The translations under genes and the position numbers were made by a program. From contig NZ_FUHM01000002.1 of assembly GCF_900155565.1 (NCBI RefSeq), forward strand, positions 1,736,001 through 1,800,000: a stretch of 64,000 nt of DNA, read 5' to 3'. The notes beneath the pieces were generated by a model. It ran no database searches and was not told where the DNA came from. It was given only the letters and a program-made list of their open reading frames with translations. This document shows positions 19,355 to 30,300 of the stretch, one piece after another (the stretch's first letter is position 1; each line of letters starts with the position of its first letter). This DNA is from Anaerosalibacter sp. Marseille-P3206. Lineage in GTDB: Bacteria; Bacillota; Clostridia; Tissierellales; Sporanaerobacteraceae.

Positions 19355-20371
19355 ATGGTAGGGAAAAAATACCACACCAGTCTAAGTACATGCTTAGGCT
19401 TTATTTTGTTATTTGCAATTGTCTTATCTTTAAGTGGATGTGAAAAATCAAATTCCACAGAAAGTTCCAAGGAAATGATTTCAATTGGCATTAGTCAAAT
19501 CATTGAAAATCCCGTGCTGGATTTAGCTAGGGATGGATTTGTTGATGCCCTAAATGAAAATGGCTATGAAGATGGTAAAAACATTAAAATTGATACTCAG
19601 TTTGCTCAAGGGGATATGGCGTTGACTATAACAATATCCCAAAACTTTGTATCTCAAAACAAAGATTTAATCCTTGCAATTTCTACCCCATCAGCTCAAG
19701 CAGCTCTACAATCAACTAACAAAACACCAATTTTATTTACAGCAGTTACAGATCCTGTGTCATCAGGATTAGTAAAGGATTTAGAATCTCCAGAGGCCAA
19801 TATAACAGGAACTACTGATTTGGTTCCTATGGAAAAACAGCTTAAATTAGGAAAAACACTTTTCCCTAATGCAAAAAAAGTAGGGGTTCCATACAATACT
19901 AGTGAGATAAATTCTCAAGTTCAAGTAGAATTGGCCATAAAAGCAGCTAAAACTTTAGATCTTGAAATAGTAGAAATACCTGTCACAGTTTCTTCAGAGA
20001 TAGAGCCAGCTCTTAGTGGAAAGATCAAAGATGTAGATTTTTTATTTCTCCCATCAGATAATTTAATAGCATCTAGTATGTCTATTATTACTAAGGTAGC
20101 ACTAGATAATAGTGTGGGAACTATTGGTGTAGATGAACCTATGGTTAAAAATGGCGCATTAGCTTGTGAGGGACTTAATTATTACAAATTGGGATACCAA
20201 ACAGGGCTTATGGCTATAGAAATAATAGAAGGAAAAGATGTTAGAGATATACCTGTTTCTAATATAGAGGAAACTGAACTTACTATAAATAGTGAAATGG
20301 CAGAGAAGCTAGGAATTACATTGCCAGAAAATATTTCAAATGAAGCAGTAATTGTTGAAGGAGGTAACTAA
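19355..20371 (+). CDS. ABC substrate-binding lipoprotein, TrpX family (PF04392)
   Basis: The protein has 338 residues. A signal peptide ends in a lipobox (LSLSGC, Cys at about 29). The mature protein has the type-I binding fold of the ABC_sub_bind family (ISIGISQIIENPVLDLARDGFVDALNENGY). The family includes tryptophan/tyrosine-type importers as well as many of unknown substrate. First gene of a three-gene operon with permease and ATPase. Start after AGGAGG. Confidence 0.9.
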   Translation: MVGKKYHTSLSTCLGFILLFAIVLSLSGCEKSNSTESSKEMISIGISQIIENPVLDLARDGFVDALNENGYEDGKNIKIDTQFAQGDMALTITISQNFVSQNKDLILAISTPSAQAALQSTNKTPILFTAVTDPVSSGLVKDLESPEANITGTTDLVPMEKQLKLGKTLFPNAKKVGVPYNTSEINSQVQVELAIKAAKTLDLEIVEIPVTVSSEIEPALSGKIKDVDFLFLPSDNLIASSMSIITKVALDNSVGTIGVDEPMVKNGALACEGLNYYKLGYQTGLMAIEIIEGKDVRDIPVSNIEETELTINSEMAEKLGITLPENISNEAVIVEGGN

Positions 20372-20372
20372 T

Positions 20373-21251
20373 ATGAGTAGTTTTGCAATTGGAATCCTTC
20401 AACAAAGTTTAATATTTTCTATTGCGGTTATGGGAATATATATAAGCTATAGCATACTAAAATTTGCTGACCTCTCTGCTGATGGTAGCTTTACTTTAGG
20501 TGCAAGTGTATCAGCAATACTTATTACCAGAGGAATGAATCCTTATATTTCATTAATTTGTGCTATGCTGGCAGGTTTTGCAGCTGGAATGGTTACAGGA
20601 TTATTAAATGTTAAGCTAAAAATACAAGATATACTTTCAAGTATTTTGGTAATGGTAGGGCTCTATTCTATAAACTTAAGAATAATGGGAAAAGCAAATC
20701 TTCCGCTTTTCAATCAAGATAGTATTTTTAAAGATAAAAATGCTTTATTAGTAGCTATTATAATTGCAGCTATTTGTGGATTGTTCTTTACATTATTCTA
20801 TAAGACTAAGTTAGGATATCTACTGAAAGGCATTGGGGACAATGAAAATATGATTGTATCTTTAGGGATCAATACAGGAACTATAAAGATATTTGCCCTA
20901 GCCCTTTCAAATGGATTTATAGCACTGTCTGGAGGAATATTGGCTCAATATCAAGGATTTAGCGACATTAACATGGGAACTGGGACTATGATTATGGGAC
21001 TTGCTTCTATTATTATCGGTTATAATATATTGTTTAAAAATGTAAGGGTTTTAAATAGTAGTCTAATGTGCATAATGGGCACTATCATATATAGAACAAG
21101 TATAGCACTAAGTTTGAAGGTAGGGTTTAACCCTAGTGATTTAAAGCTAATTAGTTCAGTTATTGTTATTATTGCTTTGACTATTGGTAATGGAAAACAA
21201 ATTATAAAAGATTCATTGAAGTTAAAAGAGGTAGGTGGGAATAATGCTTAA
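20373..21251 (+). CDS. ABC permease, TrpY-like (LivH/BPD_transp_2 family)
   Basis: The protein has 292 residues from the ATG at 20373 behind GAAGGAGG; an in-frame upstream start is rejected. About eight hydrophobic segments. Conserved features of BPD_transp_2 permeases are visible (LSADGSFTLGASVSA, GIGDNENM, GFIALSGGILAQYQGFSDINMG). Follows its binding protein by 1 bp and overlaps the ATPase start by 8 bp. Confidence 0.9.
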   Translation: MSSFAIGILQQSLIFSIAVMGIYISYSILKFADLSADGSFTLGASVSAILITRGMNPYISLICAMLAGFAAGMVTGLLNVKLKIQDILSSILVMVGLYSINLRIMGKANLPLFNQDSIFKDKNALLVAIIIAAICGLFFTLFYKTKLGYLLKGIGDNENMIVSLGINTGTIKIFALALSNGFIALSGGILAQYQGFSDINMGTGTMIMGLASIIIGYNILFKNVRVLNSSLMCIMGTIIYRTSIALSLKVGFNPSDLKLISSVIVIIALTIGNGKQIIKDSLKLKEVGGNNA

Positions 21252-22020
21252 ACTTGAAAATATATCAAAAACCTTTAATAGAGGAAGTATTAATGAACAA
21301 TGTGTATTTGAGGATTTCTCTATAGATATTAATGATGAAGAATTTATAACTATAATAGGAAGTAATGGAGCAGGGAAATCTACCCTTTTAAACATTATTT
21401 CAGGAAAGACTAAGGTTGATAGTGGGAGAATAATGTTAAATGGTTCTGATATTACAGAAGAAAGGGAATATGAAAAATGTAAGATTATATCTAGAATTTT
21501 TCAAGATCCGTCTCTGGGAACGAATCCATCTATGACTATTTATGAAAATTTATCTATGGCAAAAAACAAAGGGGAAAAATTTGGATTAAGTTTTCTCGTA
21601 GATAAAGGTGACGAGGAGTACTTTAAGGAAATATTGGGAGTTCTTCATTTAGGTCTTGAGGATAAGCTGCATACTCCTGTATCACAACTTTCGGGAGGAC
21701 AAAGACAATCCTTAGCACTTATCATGGCAGTATTAGGAGAGCCAAAGCTATTATTGCTTGATGAACATACAGCAGCTTTAGACCCAAAGACTAGTGAAAT
21801 AGTAATGGATACAACAGAGAGAATAGTTAAGGAAAAGGGACTTACTACATTGATGATTACCCACAATATAGATCATGCTATTAAATACGGAAACAGACTA
21901 ATAATGCTCCATAGAGGAAATATAGTAATAGATATATCGGGAGATATGAAAAAATCTATAACAAAAGAGGAGTTATTATCACTTTTTAAAGATATAAGTG
22001 ATAAAAACTTGTTTAGCTAA
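21244..22020 (+). CDS. ABC ATPase, TrpZ-like
   Basis: The protein has 258 residues from the ATG at 21244. Walker A GSNGAGKST, signature LSGGQRQSLAL, Walker B KLLLLDEHTAALD (His instead of the more common Pro after DE) and the switch His in MITHN are all present. It energises the importer encoded by the two preceding genes. Confidence 0.92.
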   Translation: MLKLENISKTFNRGSINEQCVFEDFSIDINDEEFITIIGSNGAGKSTLLNIISGKTKVDSGRIMLNGSDITEEREYEKCKIISRIFQDPSLGTNPSMTIYENLSMAKNKGEKFGLSFLVDKGDEEYFKEILGVLHLGLEDKLHTPVSQLSGGQRQSLALIMAVLGEPKLLLLDEHTAALDPKTSEIVMDTTERIVKEKGLTTLMITHNIDHAIKYGNRLIMLHRGNIVIDISGDMKKSITKEELLSLFKDISDKNLFS

Positions 22021-22024
22021 CTTT

Positions 22025-22064
22025 TAGCCATGGTAATTTTACTAATTTTACCGTGGCTATTTTC
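22025..22064 (+). terminator. Intrinsic terminator
   Basis: TAGCCATGGTAA pairs with TTACCGTGGCTA (one G-U), followed by TTTTC, directly after the ATPase gene. Confidence 0.85.
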
Positions 22065-22097
22065 ATGTTATAATAAGTTAAAGAATGAGGTGATAAT

Positions 22098-22772
22098 GTG
22101 TACAAGATTCTTATAATTGAGGATGACAGGGCTCTTTGTGACAATGTAAAAGAGGGAATTATTAAATGGGGTTTTGATACGGTTTCTATAGAAAATTTTG
22201 AGAATATATTAGAAGAGTTTGCAAAACTCAATCCTCATTTAGTATTAATGGATATAAATCTTCCACATTTTGATGGGTTTTATTGGTGCAAAAAGATAAG
22301 GAATATGTCAAAAGTTCCAATTATATTTTTATCTTCAAGGGATAGTAATATGGATATAATAATGGCAGTGAATATGGGCGGTGATGATTTTGTCACAAAA
22401 CCATTTTCTATGGACATATTGTTAGCAAAAATCCAAGCTATACTTAGAAGGACTTATTCCTATGGAGAAAATGAAGGTCAAATAATAGAGTGTGATGGAG
22501 CTATTTTAAATATAAATGATGGAACATTGACCTATGACAACAAAAAAATAGAGCTTACTAAAAATGAGTTTAAAATACTTCAATTACTTATGAAAAATAG
22601 AGGGAAAATAATATCAAGGGATAGGATTATGAGAGTGCTTTGGGAAAGTGAGTATTTTATAAGTGAAAATACATTGACGGTAAATGTAAATAGGCTTAGA
22701 AAAAGGCTTGAAAATGTGGGACTTAAAGATTTCATAGTCACTAAAAAATCTCAAGGATATATGATACCATGA
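22098..22772 (+). CDS. bceR: OmpR-family response regulator, BceR-like
   Basis: The protein has 224 residues. The receiver domain has the acidic pair IEDD near residue 8, a phospho-acceptor Asp near 51 (LMDINLP) and a Lys near 100 (TKPF). The winged-helix output domain has the final RLRKRLE and SQGYM. Start is GTG at 22098; an overlapping ATG at 22096 is out of frame and stops early. It overlaps the sensor kinase gene by 4 bp. Confidence 0.9.
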   Translation: MYKILIIEDDRALCDNVKEGIIKWGFDTVSIENFENILEEFAKLNPHLVLMDINLPHFDGFYWCKKIRNMSKVPIIFLSSRDSNMDIIMAVNMGGDDFVTKPFSMDILLAKIQAILRRTYSYGENEGQIIECDGAILNINDGTLTYDNKKIELTKNEFKILQLLMKNRGKIISRDRIMRVLWESEYFISENTLTVNVNRLRKRLENVGLKDFIVTKKSQGYMIP

Positions 22773-23800
22773 GCTTCTTTAAATATCTAAAAGACTCACT
22801 TTGGAGAATTCTATATTTCATAGTAATAATATTAATAATTAACTTGATACTATTAAGTAGTACAGCTTTGAATAGATCTATATCTGATATTATTTATATG
22901 AATATACTCATATTTTCTGTTTCATTAATATTTTTAATAATAGCTTATATAAAATGGAGAAATACTTATAAAGATATTAGAAAGGCTCTCTGTAATAAGG
23001 AAAATATTGATAGATTACTCCCAAATGGCAATAAACTAGAACAAGCACTTATGAGGGAAATAATAGATTTCAAAAATGAAGAAAAGACAATAGAAACTAG
23101 TAAACTGAAAGAGGATTTACAAGAGATACATGACTATATAACAAAATGGGTTCATGAAATAAAAATACCCCTATCAGTATGTGAGCTCATAGCTGACAAA
23201 ATTGAGGAAGAAGAACTATATGATATATCAGGGGAACTTAGGCAGGAACTAGAGCGGATAAATTTTCTTACTAGCCAAGTATTATATACTAGCAGGGTTT
23301 CAAGTTATTCTGAGGATTTTATAATAGAAGAAATAAATATTGATGGATTAGTCAAAAGTGTAATCAAAAATAATATTAATGCTTTTTTATCAAAAAAGAT
23401 AGAAGTCGTAATAGATGACTTGAATTATAATGTATTTACCGATAGCAAATGGACTTTTTATATATTAGATCAAATAATCAATAATGCTTGTAAATATGTA
23501 GATATCCATGGGAAAATTGAAATCTCTGCAGAAGAAGATGATGAAAGTGTTATACTTTCTATAAAGGATAATGGAATGGGTATTCCTACTAAAGATATAG
23601 AAAGAATTTTTGACAGAGGATTTACAGGGGACAATGGAAGAAAAACTACAAAATCTACAGGCATGGGACTTTATATAGTAAGAAAGATTGCAATTAAGCT
23701 TAATATAAAAATAGAAGTAAGTTCTAAAGTTTCACAGTACACAGAGTTCAAAATAATATTTTATAAAATAGCTGATTATTTCAATGTGACAAAGATGTAA
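22769..23800 (+). CDS. bceS: Intramembrane-sensing histidine kinase, BceS-like
   Basis: The protein has 343 residues. Two N-terminal membrane helices (about 13-32 and 41-61) have almost no extracellular loop, the hallmark of BceS-type kinases that sense through their partner ABC transporter. The phospho-acceptor is H129 in WVHEIKIPLS. The HATPase region shows NACKY (N box), DNGMGI and TGMGLYIVRK. Together with bceR and the downstream bceAB it should detect and respond to cell-wall-active peptides. Confidence 0.9.
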   Translation: MSFFKYLKDSLWRILYFIVIILIINLILLSSTALNRSISDIIYMNILIFSVSLIFLIIAYIKWRNTYKDIRKALCNKENIDRLLPNGNKLEQALMREIIDFKNEEKTIETSKLKEDLQEIHDYITKWVHEIKIPLSVCELIADKIEEEELYDISGELRQELERINFLTSQVLYTSRVSSYSEDFIIEEINIDGLVKSVIKNNINAFLSKKIEVVIDDLNYNVFTDSKWTFYILDQIINNACKYVDIHGKIEISAEEDDESVILSIKDNGMGIPTKDIERIFDRGFTGDNGRKTTKSTGMGLYIVRKIAIKLNIKIEVSSKVSQYTEFKIIFYKIADYFNVTKM

Positions 23801-23879
23801 TATTGCTATCCATATTGTCACCATAAGTGATGGCGTGGGGCTAAAGAAAATATTAGAATATAGATGAACAATAAATATT

Positions 23880-23907
23880 ATTCTCTCTTTATTAAGAGAG
23901 AATTTTT
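23880..23907 (+). terminator. Terminator or attenuator just before bceA
   Basis: ATTCTCTCTT pairs with AAGAGAGAAT, followed by TTTTTAAT. It ends about 20 bp before the bceA start codon, so it either ends the bceRS transcript or attenuates read-through. The gap upstream (23801-23879) contains TCAC-N5-GTGA at 23818-23830, a possible BceR target; this is speculative. Confidence 0.7.
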
Positions 23908-23927
23908 AATACATAGGAGGGAATACC

Positions 23928-24692
23928 ATGGAAATTGTACTTGAAACTAAAAATTTGAGAAAAGAATATGGTTCAAAGGGAATAATATTTACAGCAATAG
24001 AAGATATAGATTTAAGCGTAAATAAGGGTGAGTTTTTAGGAATAATGGGACCATCAGGAGCTGGAAAGACAACACTTTTAAATATGTTATCTACAATTGA
24101 TAGACCTACTTCTGGAGAAATATATTATGAAGGTAAGAATATTGGTAATATGAAAAATAGGGAGCTTTCATTATTTAGACGAAATAATATAGGTTTTATA
24201 TTTCAAGATTTTAATTTGTTAGACAGTATGTCAGTTGAGGATAATATGGCACTACCCCTTGCTCTTTCGAAAGTTAATGTAAGAGAGATAAATGAAAAAG
24301 TAGAAAAGTTGAGTAAGTTCTTTGGATTAAAAGAGCAACTAAAGAAATATCCTTATCAACTATCAGGGGGACAAAAGCAGAGAGTGGCAGCAGCAAGGGC
24401 TCTTATTACTTCTCCATCTATAGTTTTTGCAGATGAACCTACTGGAGCATTGGATTCTAAATCTTCACAAGAGTTGTTGCAATGTTTATCTCAAATGAAT
24501 GAAGAGTTCAACACAACCATAATAATGGTCACTCATGATGCATTTGCAGCAAGTTATTGTAAGAGGATTTTGTTTATTAAAGATGGAAAAATCCATGCAA
24601 GAATAGACAAGGATTCATCTAGGAAAGAATTCTTTAAGAGGATCATTGATTTCCTTGGTTCTATGGGAGGTGGAACGGATGAACTCTTTTAA
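23928..24692 (+). CDS. bceA: BceA-like peptide-resistance ABC ATPase
   Basis: The protein has 254 residues. Walker A GPSGAGKTT, LSGGQKQRV and [14 protein letters not shown] identify the MacB/LolD/BceA ATPase class. A C-terminal extension after the ATPase core is usual. It overlaps the permease gene by 14 bp. Confidence 0.92.
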   Translation: MEIVLETKNLRKEYGSKGIIFTAIEDIDLSVNKGEFLGIMGPSGAGKTTLLNMLSTIDRPTSGEIYYEGKNIGNMKNRELSLFRRNNIGFIFQDFNLLDSMSVEDNMALPLALSKVNVREINEKVEKLSKFFGLKEQLKKYPYQLSGGQKQRVAAARALITSPSIVFADEPTGALDSKSSQELLQCLSQMNEEFNTTIIMVTHDAFAASYCKRILFIKDGKIHARIDKDSSRKEFFKRIIDFLGSMGGGTDELF

Positions 24693-26532
24693 AATAGCTA
24701 TTATTAATTTCAAGAGAAATATAAAGACTTATGGATTGTATCTAATGGCAATGATTTTTTCCGTAGCAGCTTATTACAACTTTTTATCTATGAGGTATAA
24801 TCCACAGTTTTTAGAGTCAAAAGATGTATCAATTTATATAGAAGGTACATCCCATATAGCTTCTATGCTTATGATAATGTTTTTAGTATTTTTCATAGTG
24901 TATTCTAGCAACTTTTTCTTAAATCAGAGAAAAAGAGAAATAGGAGTCTATGCTTTTATGGGAATTGACAACTACAAAATAGCATTTATCTTTGCGTCAG
25001 AAGGATTATTGCTTGGAGTATTGTCATTAGCTATTGGATTAATCATTGGAATACTATTTAGCAAATTGTTTATGATGATACTGGCAAAGGCAGCTCTTTT
25101 AGATATTACAATTAAGTTTTATTTATCAAAAAAAGCTATTTTGGGTACTGTAATTGCCTATTCAATTATTTTAATTATTACATTTTTAAAAGGATATTTG
25201 GATATTATTAGAACAAATTTGATTGACTTAATGAATTCACTAAAAAAAGAAGAAGAACTTCCAAAAGTTAATTATTTTAAGGGAATTGCTTCAATAATAA
25301 TTATTGGTGTAGCATATTTTATTGCAATTAACTATAAAAAGGTAGGTTTTGAAACAGCTTTTATGGTTACAGTTCTTCTTATAATATGGGGAACTTATTG
25401 GCTATTTGGTTCTTTTTTCTCTATGGTTGTAAGGCATTATATTAACAAAAAATCTTATCTATATAAAGGAGTAAATATTATTAGTGTTTCAAATATAGCA
25501 TTTAGAATTAAGAACAACTATAGAACCCTTGCAGCAGTAGCAGTATTGATAACCACTTGTATAACTTGTTTTGGCACAGTTAGTTCTCTTAAATACTATG
25601 TGGAAAAGAACCATAAAGTTGAAGTTCCTTATACTATTTCCTATATTTCCAATAATGAAGAGGAAATTGGGAAAGTAAATGAAATTGCGGAAAGTTCAAA
25701 TCATAAAATTGAGCTTATGGAAAAGGCAAACTTCCTTTATGTACCTGAAAATGAAGTTGTATTGATGAAGTTATCTACTTTTGAAAATGTAATATCAGAT
25801 TTAAAAGTAGAAGATATGGTATCTAAATTTAAATTATCAAAAGATGAAGTTGTTTATATAGAAAGACCTGGGACAATGATGTCTATATTAGGAAAACAGA
25901 ATAGTATCAATATAGGTGATAAGAAATATGATATAAAGCTCAAAACTAAAATTCCCCTTTTAGGAAATGGAGTAAATTTTCCTTGTATAGTTGTTAATGA
26001 CGAGGAATATGAGGTATTGAAATCACAATTTGATGAAAATCAGTTTAATGGAATTATCCTAGATAATCCAGATGATACAAAGGATTTAACATTTGATTTA
26101 GCCAAAGTATTATCAGAGGATTCTAGACTATTTACTTATTGGATAGCTGGTGTAACATTTTATGATTTTGCAGGGATTGTCTATTTTATAGGTGCTTTTT
26201 TATCATTGGTATTTGTATTTGCAACAGGTAGTATAATCTATTTCAAGACTTTAAGTGAATCCTTTAGAGATAAAAACAAATATGAAATACTTAAGAAATT
26301 GGGAACTACGGATTTAGAAATATATAGTTCAGTTTCAAAACAGGTAGGCATATTCTTTATACTTCCACTAATAGTTGGAATAGTTCACAGTATAGTTGCC
26401 ATTTCAGTATTGAGCGATATGATGAATTATGGTTTAGTTGTGCCAACAGCAATAAGCATAGGTGTATTTGCACTTGTTTATGGGATATTTTATATATTTA
26501 CTACAAAAAAGTTTATAGCAGTGGTTGACTAG
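24679..26532 (+). CDS. bceB: BceB-like peptide-resistance ABC permease
   Basis: The protein has 617 residues from the ATG at 24679 behind GGGAGGTGG. About ten membrane helices are arranged as two FtsX domains. A large extracellular domain lies between helices VII and VIII (about 310-480), the BceB architecture responsible for peptide recognition. Works with BceA and signals to BceS. The extracellular domain does not reveal the peptide recognised. Confidence 0.9.
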   Translation: MNSFKIAIINFKRNIKTYGLYLMAMIFSVAAYYNFLSMRYNPQFLESKDVSIYIEGTSHIASMLMIMFLVFFIVYSSNFFLNQRKREIGVYAFMGIDNYKIAFIFASEGLLLGVLSLAIGLIIGILFSKLFMMILAKAALLDITIKFYLSKKAILGTVIAYSIILIITFLKGYLDIIRTNLIDLMNSLKKEEELPKVNYFKGIASIIIIGVAYFIAINYKKVGFETAFMVTVLLIIWGTYWLFGSFFSMVVRHYINKKSYLYKGVNIISVSNIAFRIKNNYRTLAAVAVLITTCITCFGTVSSLKYYVEKNHKVEVPYTISYISNNEEEIGKVNEIAESSNHKIELMEKANFLYVPENEVVLMKLSTFENVISDLKVEDMVSKFKLSKDEVVYIERPGTMMSILGKQNSINIGDKKYDIKLKTKIPLLGNGVNFPCIVVNDEEYEVLKSQFDENQFNGIILDNPDDTKDLTFDLAKVLSEDSRLFTYWIAGVTFYDFAGIVYFIGAFLSLVFVFATGSIIYFKTLSESFRDKNKYEILKKLGTTDLEIYSSVSKQVGIFFILPLIVGIVHSIVAISVLSDMMNYGLVVPTAISIGVFALVYGIFYIFTTKKFIAVVD

Positions 26533-26540
26533 CCAAATCA

Positions 26541-26575
26541 AATATATGCCCCCGGCACTAACTTACTAACTTTTG
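26541..26575 (+). repeat. Dispersed repeat copy R7
   Basis: Full-length copy including the left AATATAT, 9 bp after the bceB stop. Confidence 0.95.
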
Positions 26576-26654
26576 CCCTTATTTTATTTGAGACATCTAT
26601 CAAATATTAGGGTATAATATTAAATAATAGACTAAATAGTAAGGGTGAAGAATT

Positions 26655-27359
26655 ATGCCAAAATTTATAGAAGTAAATAATGTGGAAAAGATATATAAAA
26701 TGGGGGAAGTTGAAATAAGGGCATTGGATAATATATCTTTTTCCATAGAAAAAGGTGAGTTTGTTGTAGTGGTTGGACCTAGTGGAGCGGGAAAGAGTAC
26801 TGTATTAAATTTATTAGGGGGCATGGACACTCCAACTCATGGGGAACTAATAGTTGATGAAAGCAATGTAAGTAATTATTCTTCTAGAGAATTAATTACT
26901 TATAGAAGAGAAGATATAGGTTTTGTATTTCAATTTTATAATTTAGTACAGAATTTAACTGCATTAGAAAATATAGAATTGGCAACAGAAATATGTAAAA
27001 ATCCTTTTGAACCAGAGATAGTGTTAGAACAAGTAGGTTTAAAGGATAGAAGAGATAATTTCCCTAGTCAATTGTCTGGGGGAGAACAGCAAAGGGTAGC
27101 CATAGCTAGAGCATTGGCCAAAAATCCTAAGCTATTACTATGTGATGAACCTACTGGAGCATTAGACTATAATACTGGAAAATCAATACTTAAACTATTG
27201 CAAGACACTAGCAAAAATAATAATATGACAGTGATTGTAGTTACTCACAATTTAGCTATTGCACCTATGGCAGATAAGGTAATAAAGATAAAGAATGGAA
27301 AAGTAGAAGAAGAATTGAAAAATAAAAATCCACTACCAGTAGAAAGGATTGAGTGGTAA
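26655..27359 (+). CDS. MacB/LolD-type ABC ATPase
   Basis: The protein has 234 residues. Walker [10 protein letters not shown], signature LSGGEQQRV and Walker [13 protein letters not shown] (Cys in the strand) are present. It forms a two-gene unit with the next, FtsX-type permease. Its promoter probably includes TATAAT at about 26612. Confidence 0.92.
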   Translation: MPKFIEVNNVEKIYKMGEVEIRALDNISFSIEKGEFVVVVGPSGAGKSTVLNLLGGMDTPTHGELIVDESNVSNYSSRELITYRREDIGFVFQFYNLVQNLTALENIELATEICKNPFEPEIVLEQVGLKDRRDNFPSQLSGGEQQRVAIARALAKNPKLLLCDEPTGALDYNTGKSILKLLQDTSKNNNMTVIVVTHNLAIAPMADKVIKIKNGKVEEELKNKNPLPVERIEW

Positions 27360-27360
27360 T

Positions 27361-30300
27361 ATGAAACGTTCCTTAATGAAAGATACCTTTAGAGAAATTA
27401 AAAATTCCCTAGGACGTTTCCTAGCTATATTTGCTATAGTAGCATTGGGAGTAGGTTTTTTTGCAGGTGTTAAGGCTACTGCACCAGATATGAAAATTAC
27501 TGCAGATGCTTATTTCGATGATTATAGACTGATGGATTTCTATTTGATTTCTACTTTGGGATTTAATGAAAAGGATATAGAGGAAATTTCAAAACTTGAA
27601 GAAATCCAAGGATTATCTCCAAGCTATTCTATGGATGCAATATTTCAAGATGGAGATAATGAAAAGGTAATAAAGCTAATATCTTTACCTATAGAAAAAG
27701 CAAAGGACAATGATGAAGATTATATAAATAGAGTCAAATTAATAGAAGGAAGACTACCAGAAAACCCTGGAGAGTGCTTGGCGGAAAGTGGCAGTATCAA
27801 AGAAGAATCATTATCTTTGGGTGATAAAATCAAATTAGGTTCTGGAACAGAGGAAGATATTTTAGATAGCTTAAAAAGAGACGAATATACTGTAGTTGGA
27901 TTGATTGAAAATCCTCTTTATATAGCTTTTGACAGAGGAAGTAGTAATATTGGAAATGGTAAAGTACACAGTTATGTTATGATTCCAGAAGAAGATTTTG
28001 ATTTGCCTGTTTATACTCAAGTATATTTAACAATAAAAGGGGCTAGAGAACTTCAAACATTTGATGAAGAATATGATAAACTACTAAGTCATATTAAAAA
28101 AAGCTTAGAGGATGTAGGGAAATTAAGAAAAGATTTAAGATATGATGAAATAGTTCATGAGGCCAATGAAAAGCTAGATGAAGGAAGAAAAGAATTAAAA
28201 GAAGGAGAAGAAAAACAAAAAGAAGAATTATCTAAAGCAGAAAGTGAGCTAAACGATGCAAAGAAAAAAATAGAAAAAGGTGAAAGTGAATTAAGGGACA
28301 AAGAAACCAAATTTTACAATACCATTAAATCAGCAGAAAATAGAATAAAAGAAGAAGAAAACAAACTTAAATTAGGTGAAGAAGAATATTATGCAAATAT
28401 TAGTTCTTTTAAAGATAAAAAAGAAAAGGCAAATGAGGAATTCAAGCTAGCAGAAGAAAAAATAGCCAATGGAGAAAGGGAATTAGCAACAAAAGAAAAA
28501 GAAATAGAACAGGTAAGGCTGGGATTAGACTATATTGAGTCTGAAGCAGAAAAAGCGAAAACCTTCGCTATGATCGAATCTTATGAGAAGGAAATAGAAA
28601 AGGCAAAAGAGGAAATTTCCATATCTAAGATGGAGCTAAATAAGGGGAAAGAAGAGTTAAGGCAAGGAGAATTAGAACTAGAAAAGGCTAAAAAGGCTAT
28701 AGATGAAGGTAAGAATAAATTAGAAAATGAAAAGGTTAAATTAGAAGCTTCCAAAAAAACTGCCTTAAAAGAATTTGAAAGTGGTCATAGGGAATTGGAA
28801 GATGCAAAAAAAGAATACAAGGAAGGCTATGAGGAATATCTAAAAGCTAAAAGAGAATCTGATGAGGAAATAACTAATGCTAAAAAGAAAATAGCCGATG
28901 GTGAAGAGGATTTAAAGAATTTAGAAAAGCCTAAATGGTATATTTTAAAAAGAAATCAAACTAAAGATTTTATTGAATATGAAATGGCTGCTGACAGGAT
29001 AGATGCAGTAGCAAGTGTGTTTCCTGTGTTTTTCTTAGCTATTGCTATTTTAGTGTGTTTAACTACTATGACACGTATGGTAGATGAGCAAAGAGCATAT
29101 ATAGGTAGTTTAAAGGCCATGGGGTATTCAAATATGTCCATAGCATCAAAATACCTTATATATGCACTTATGGCGAGTATAAGTGGTAGCATAGTAGGAT
29201 TAATCATAGGATTTAGAGTATTACCTACTGTAATATTTAATGCCTATAGGATAATGTATATCATGCCTCCTATCATAATAGGGTACAATTTAAGTTATGC
29301 TATATTATCCACTTTGGTAGCAGTACTAGCTACAACATTGGCAGCACTAATAGCTTGTTATGGAGAATTAAGACAGACACCTGCTAATCTTTTAAGACCA
29401 AAAGCTCCAAAACCAGGGAAGAGGATTTTGTTAGAGAAAATAAATTTTATTTGGTCGAGATTAAAGTTTTCTCAAAAGGTTACAGCAAGGAATTTATTTA
29501 GATACAAAAGAAGATTTTTTATGACCATTATAGGAATAGCTGGTTGTACTGCATTATTATTAGCAGGATTTGGGCTTAAAGATTCTATAATGGCTGTTGC
29601 TACTAAACAATTTGATGAGATAAATAGATATCAGATGATTATAGATCTAAAGGATGCTATAGGAGTAGGGGATAGTAGCAAGTCCTTAGATGTATTAAAA
29701 GATGACGAAAGAATAAAAGAATATATATTGGTAAAAGAACAGACCTTGGATATAGGTAAAGGAAATAAAGAGGAGTCTATCAATATAATAGTTACGGAAA
29801 ACCCAGATGATATTGGAAAGTTTATTATACTTAGAGACAGGGTTACTGGTGAAAGTTTATCAATAGAAGAAGATGGAGTAATACTTTCAGAAAAAGTGTC
29901 TGAACTAATTGATGCTAATATTGGAGATGAAATATATATAATAGATGAAAATGATAAAAAAGTAAATGTGAAAATTACAGGTATCACGGAAAACTATGCC
30001 AATCATTATCTATATATGTCTCCTACTTTGTATGAAAAAACATTTGCTAAAGATATAGAATATAAAAGAATTTTGGTTAATACCACTGACACCGAAAAAT
30101 CATTTGAAAATAAGCTCTCTAGGGATTTGCTGAAAAATAAAGATATAAGTTCTATAGATTTTATTACTAGTTTAAGTAAAGATTTTAATAATGCGCTAGA
30201 TAGCCTAGATTATGTGATTATGGTATTGATATTTTCCGCTGGGGCTTTAGCTTTTGTAGTATTGTATAATTTAACCAATATAAATATTTCTGAGAGGATT

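Noticed and set aside
22096-22122. ATG start one frame off at the BceR gene
   Set aside because: It stops after a few codons; the GTG at 22098 gives the full response regulator.
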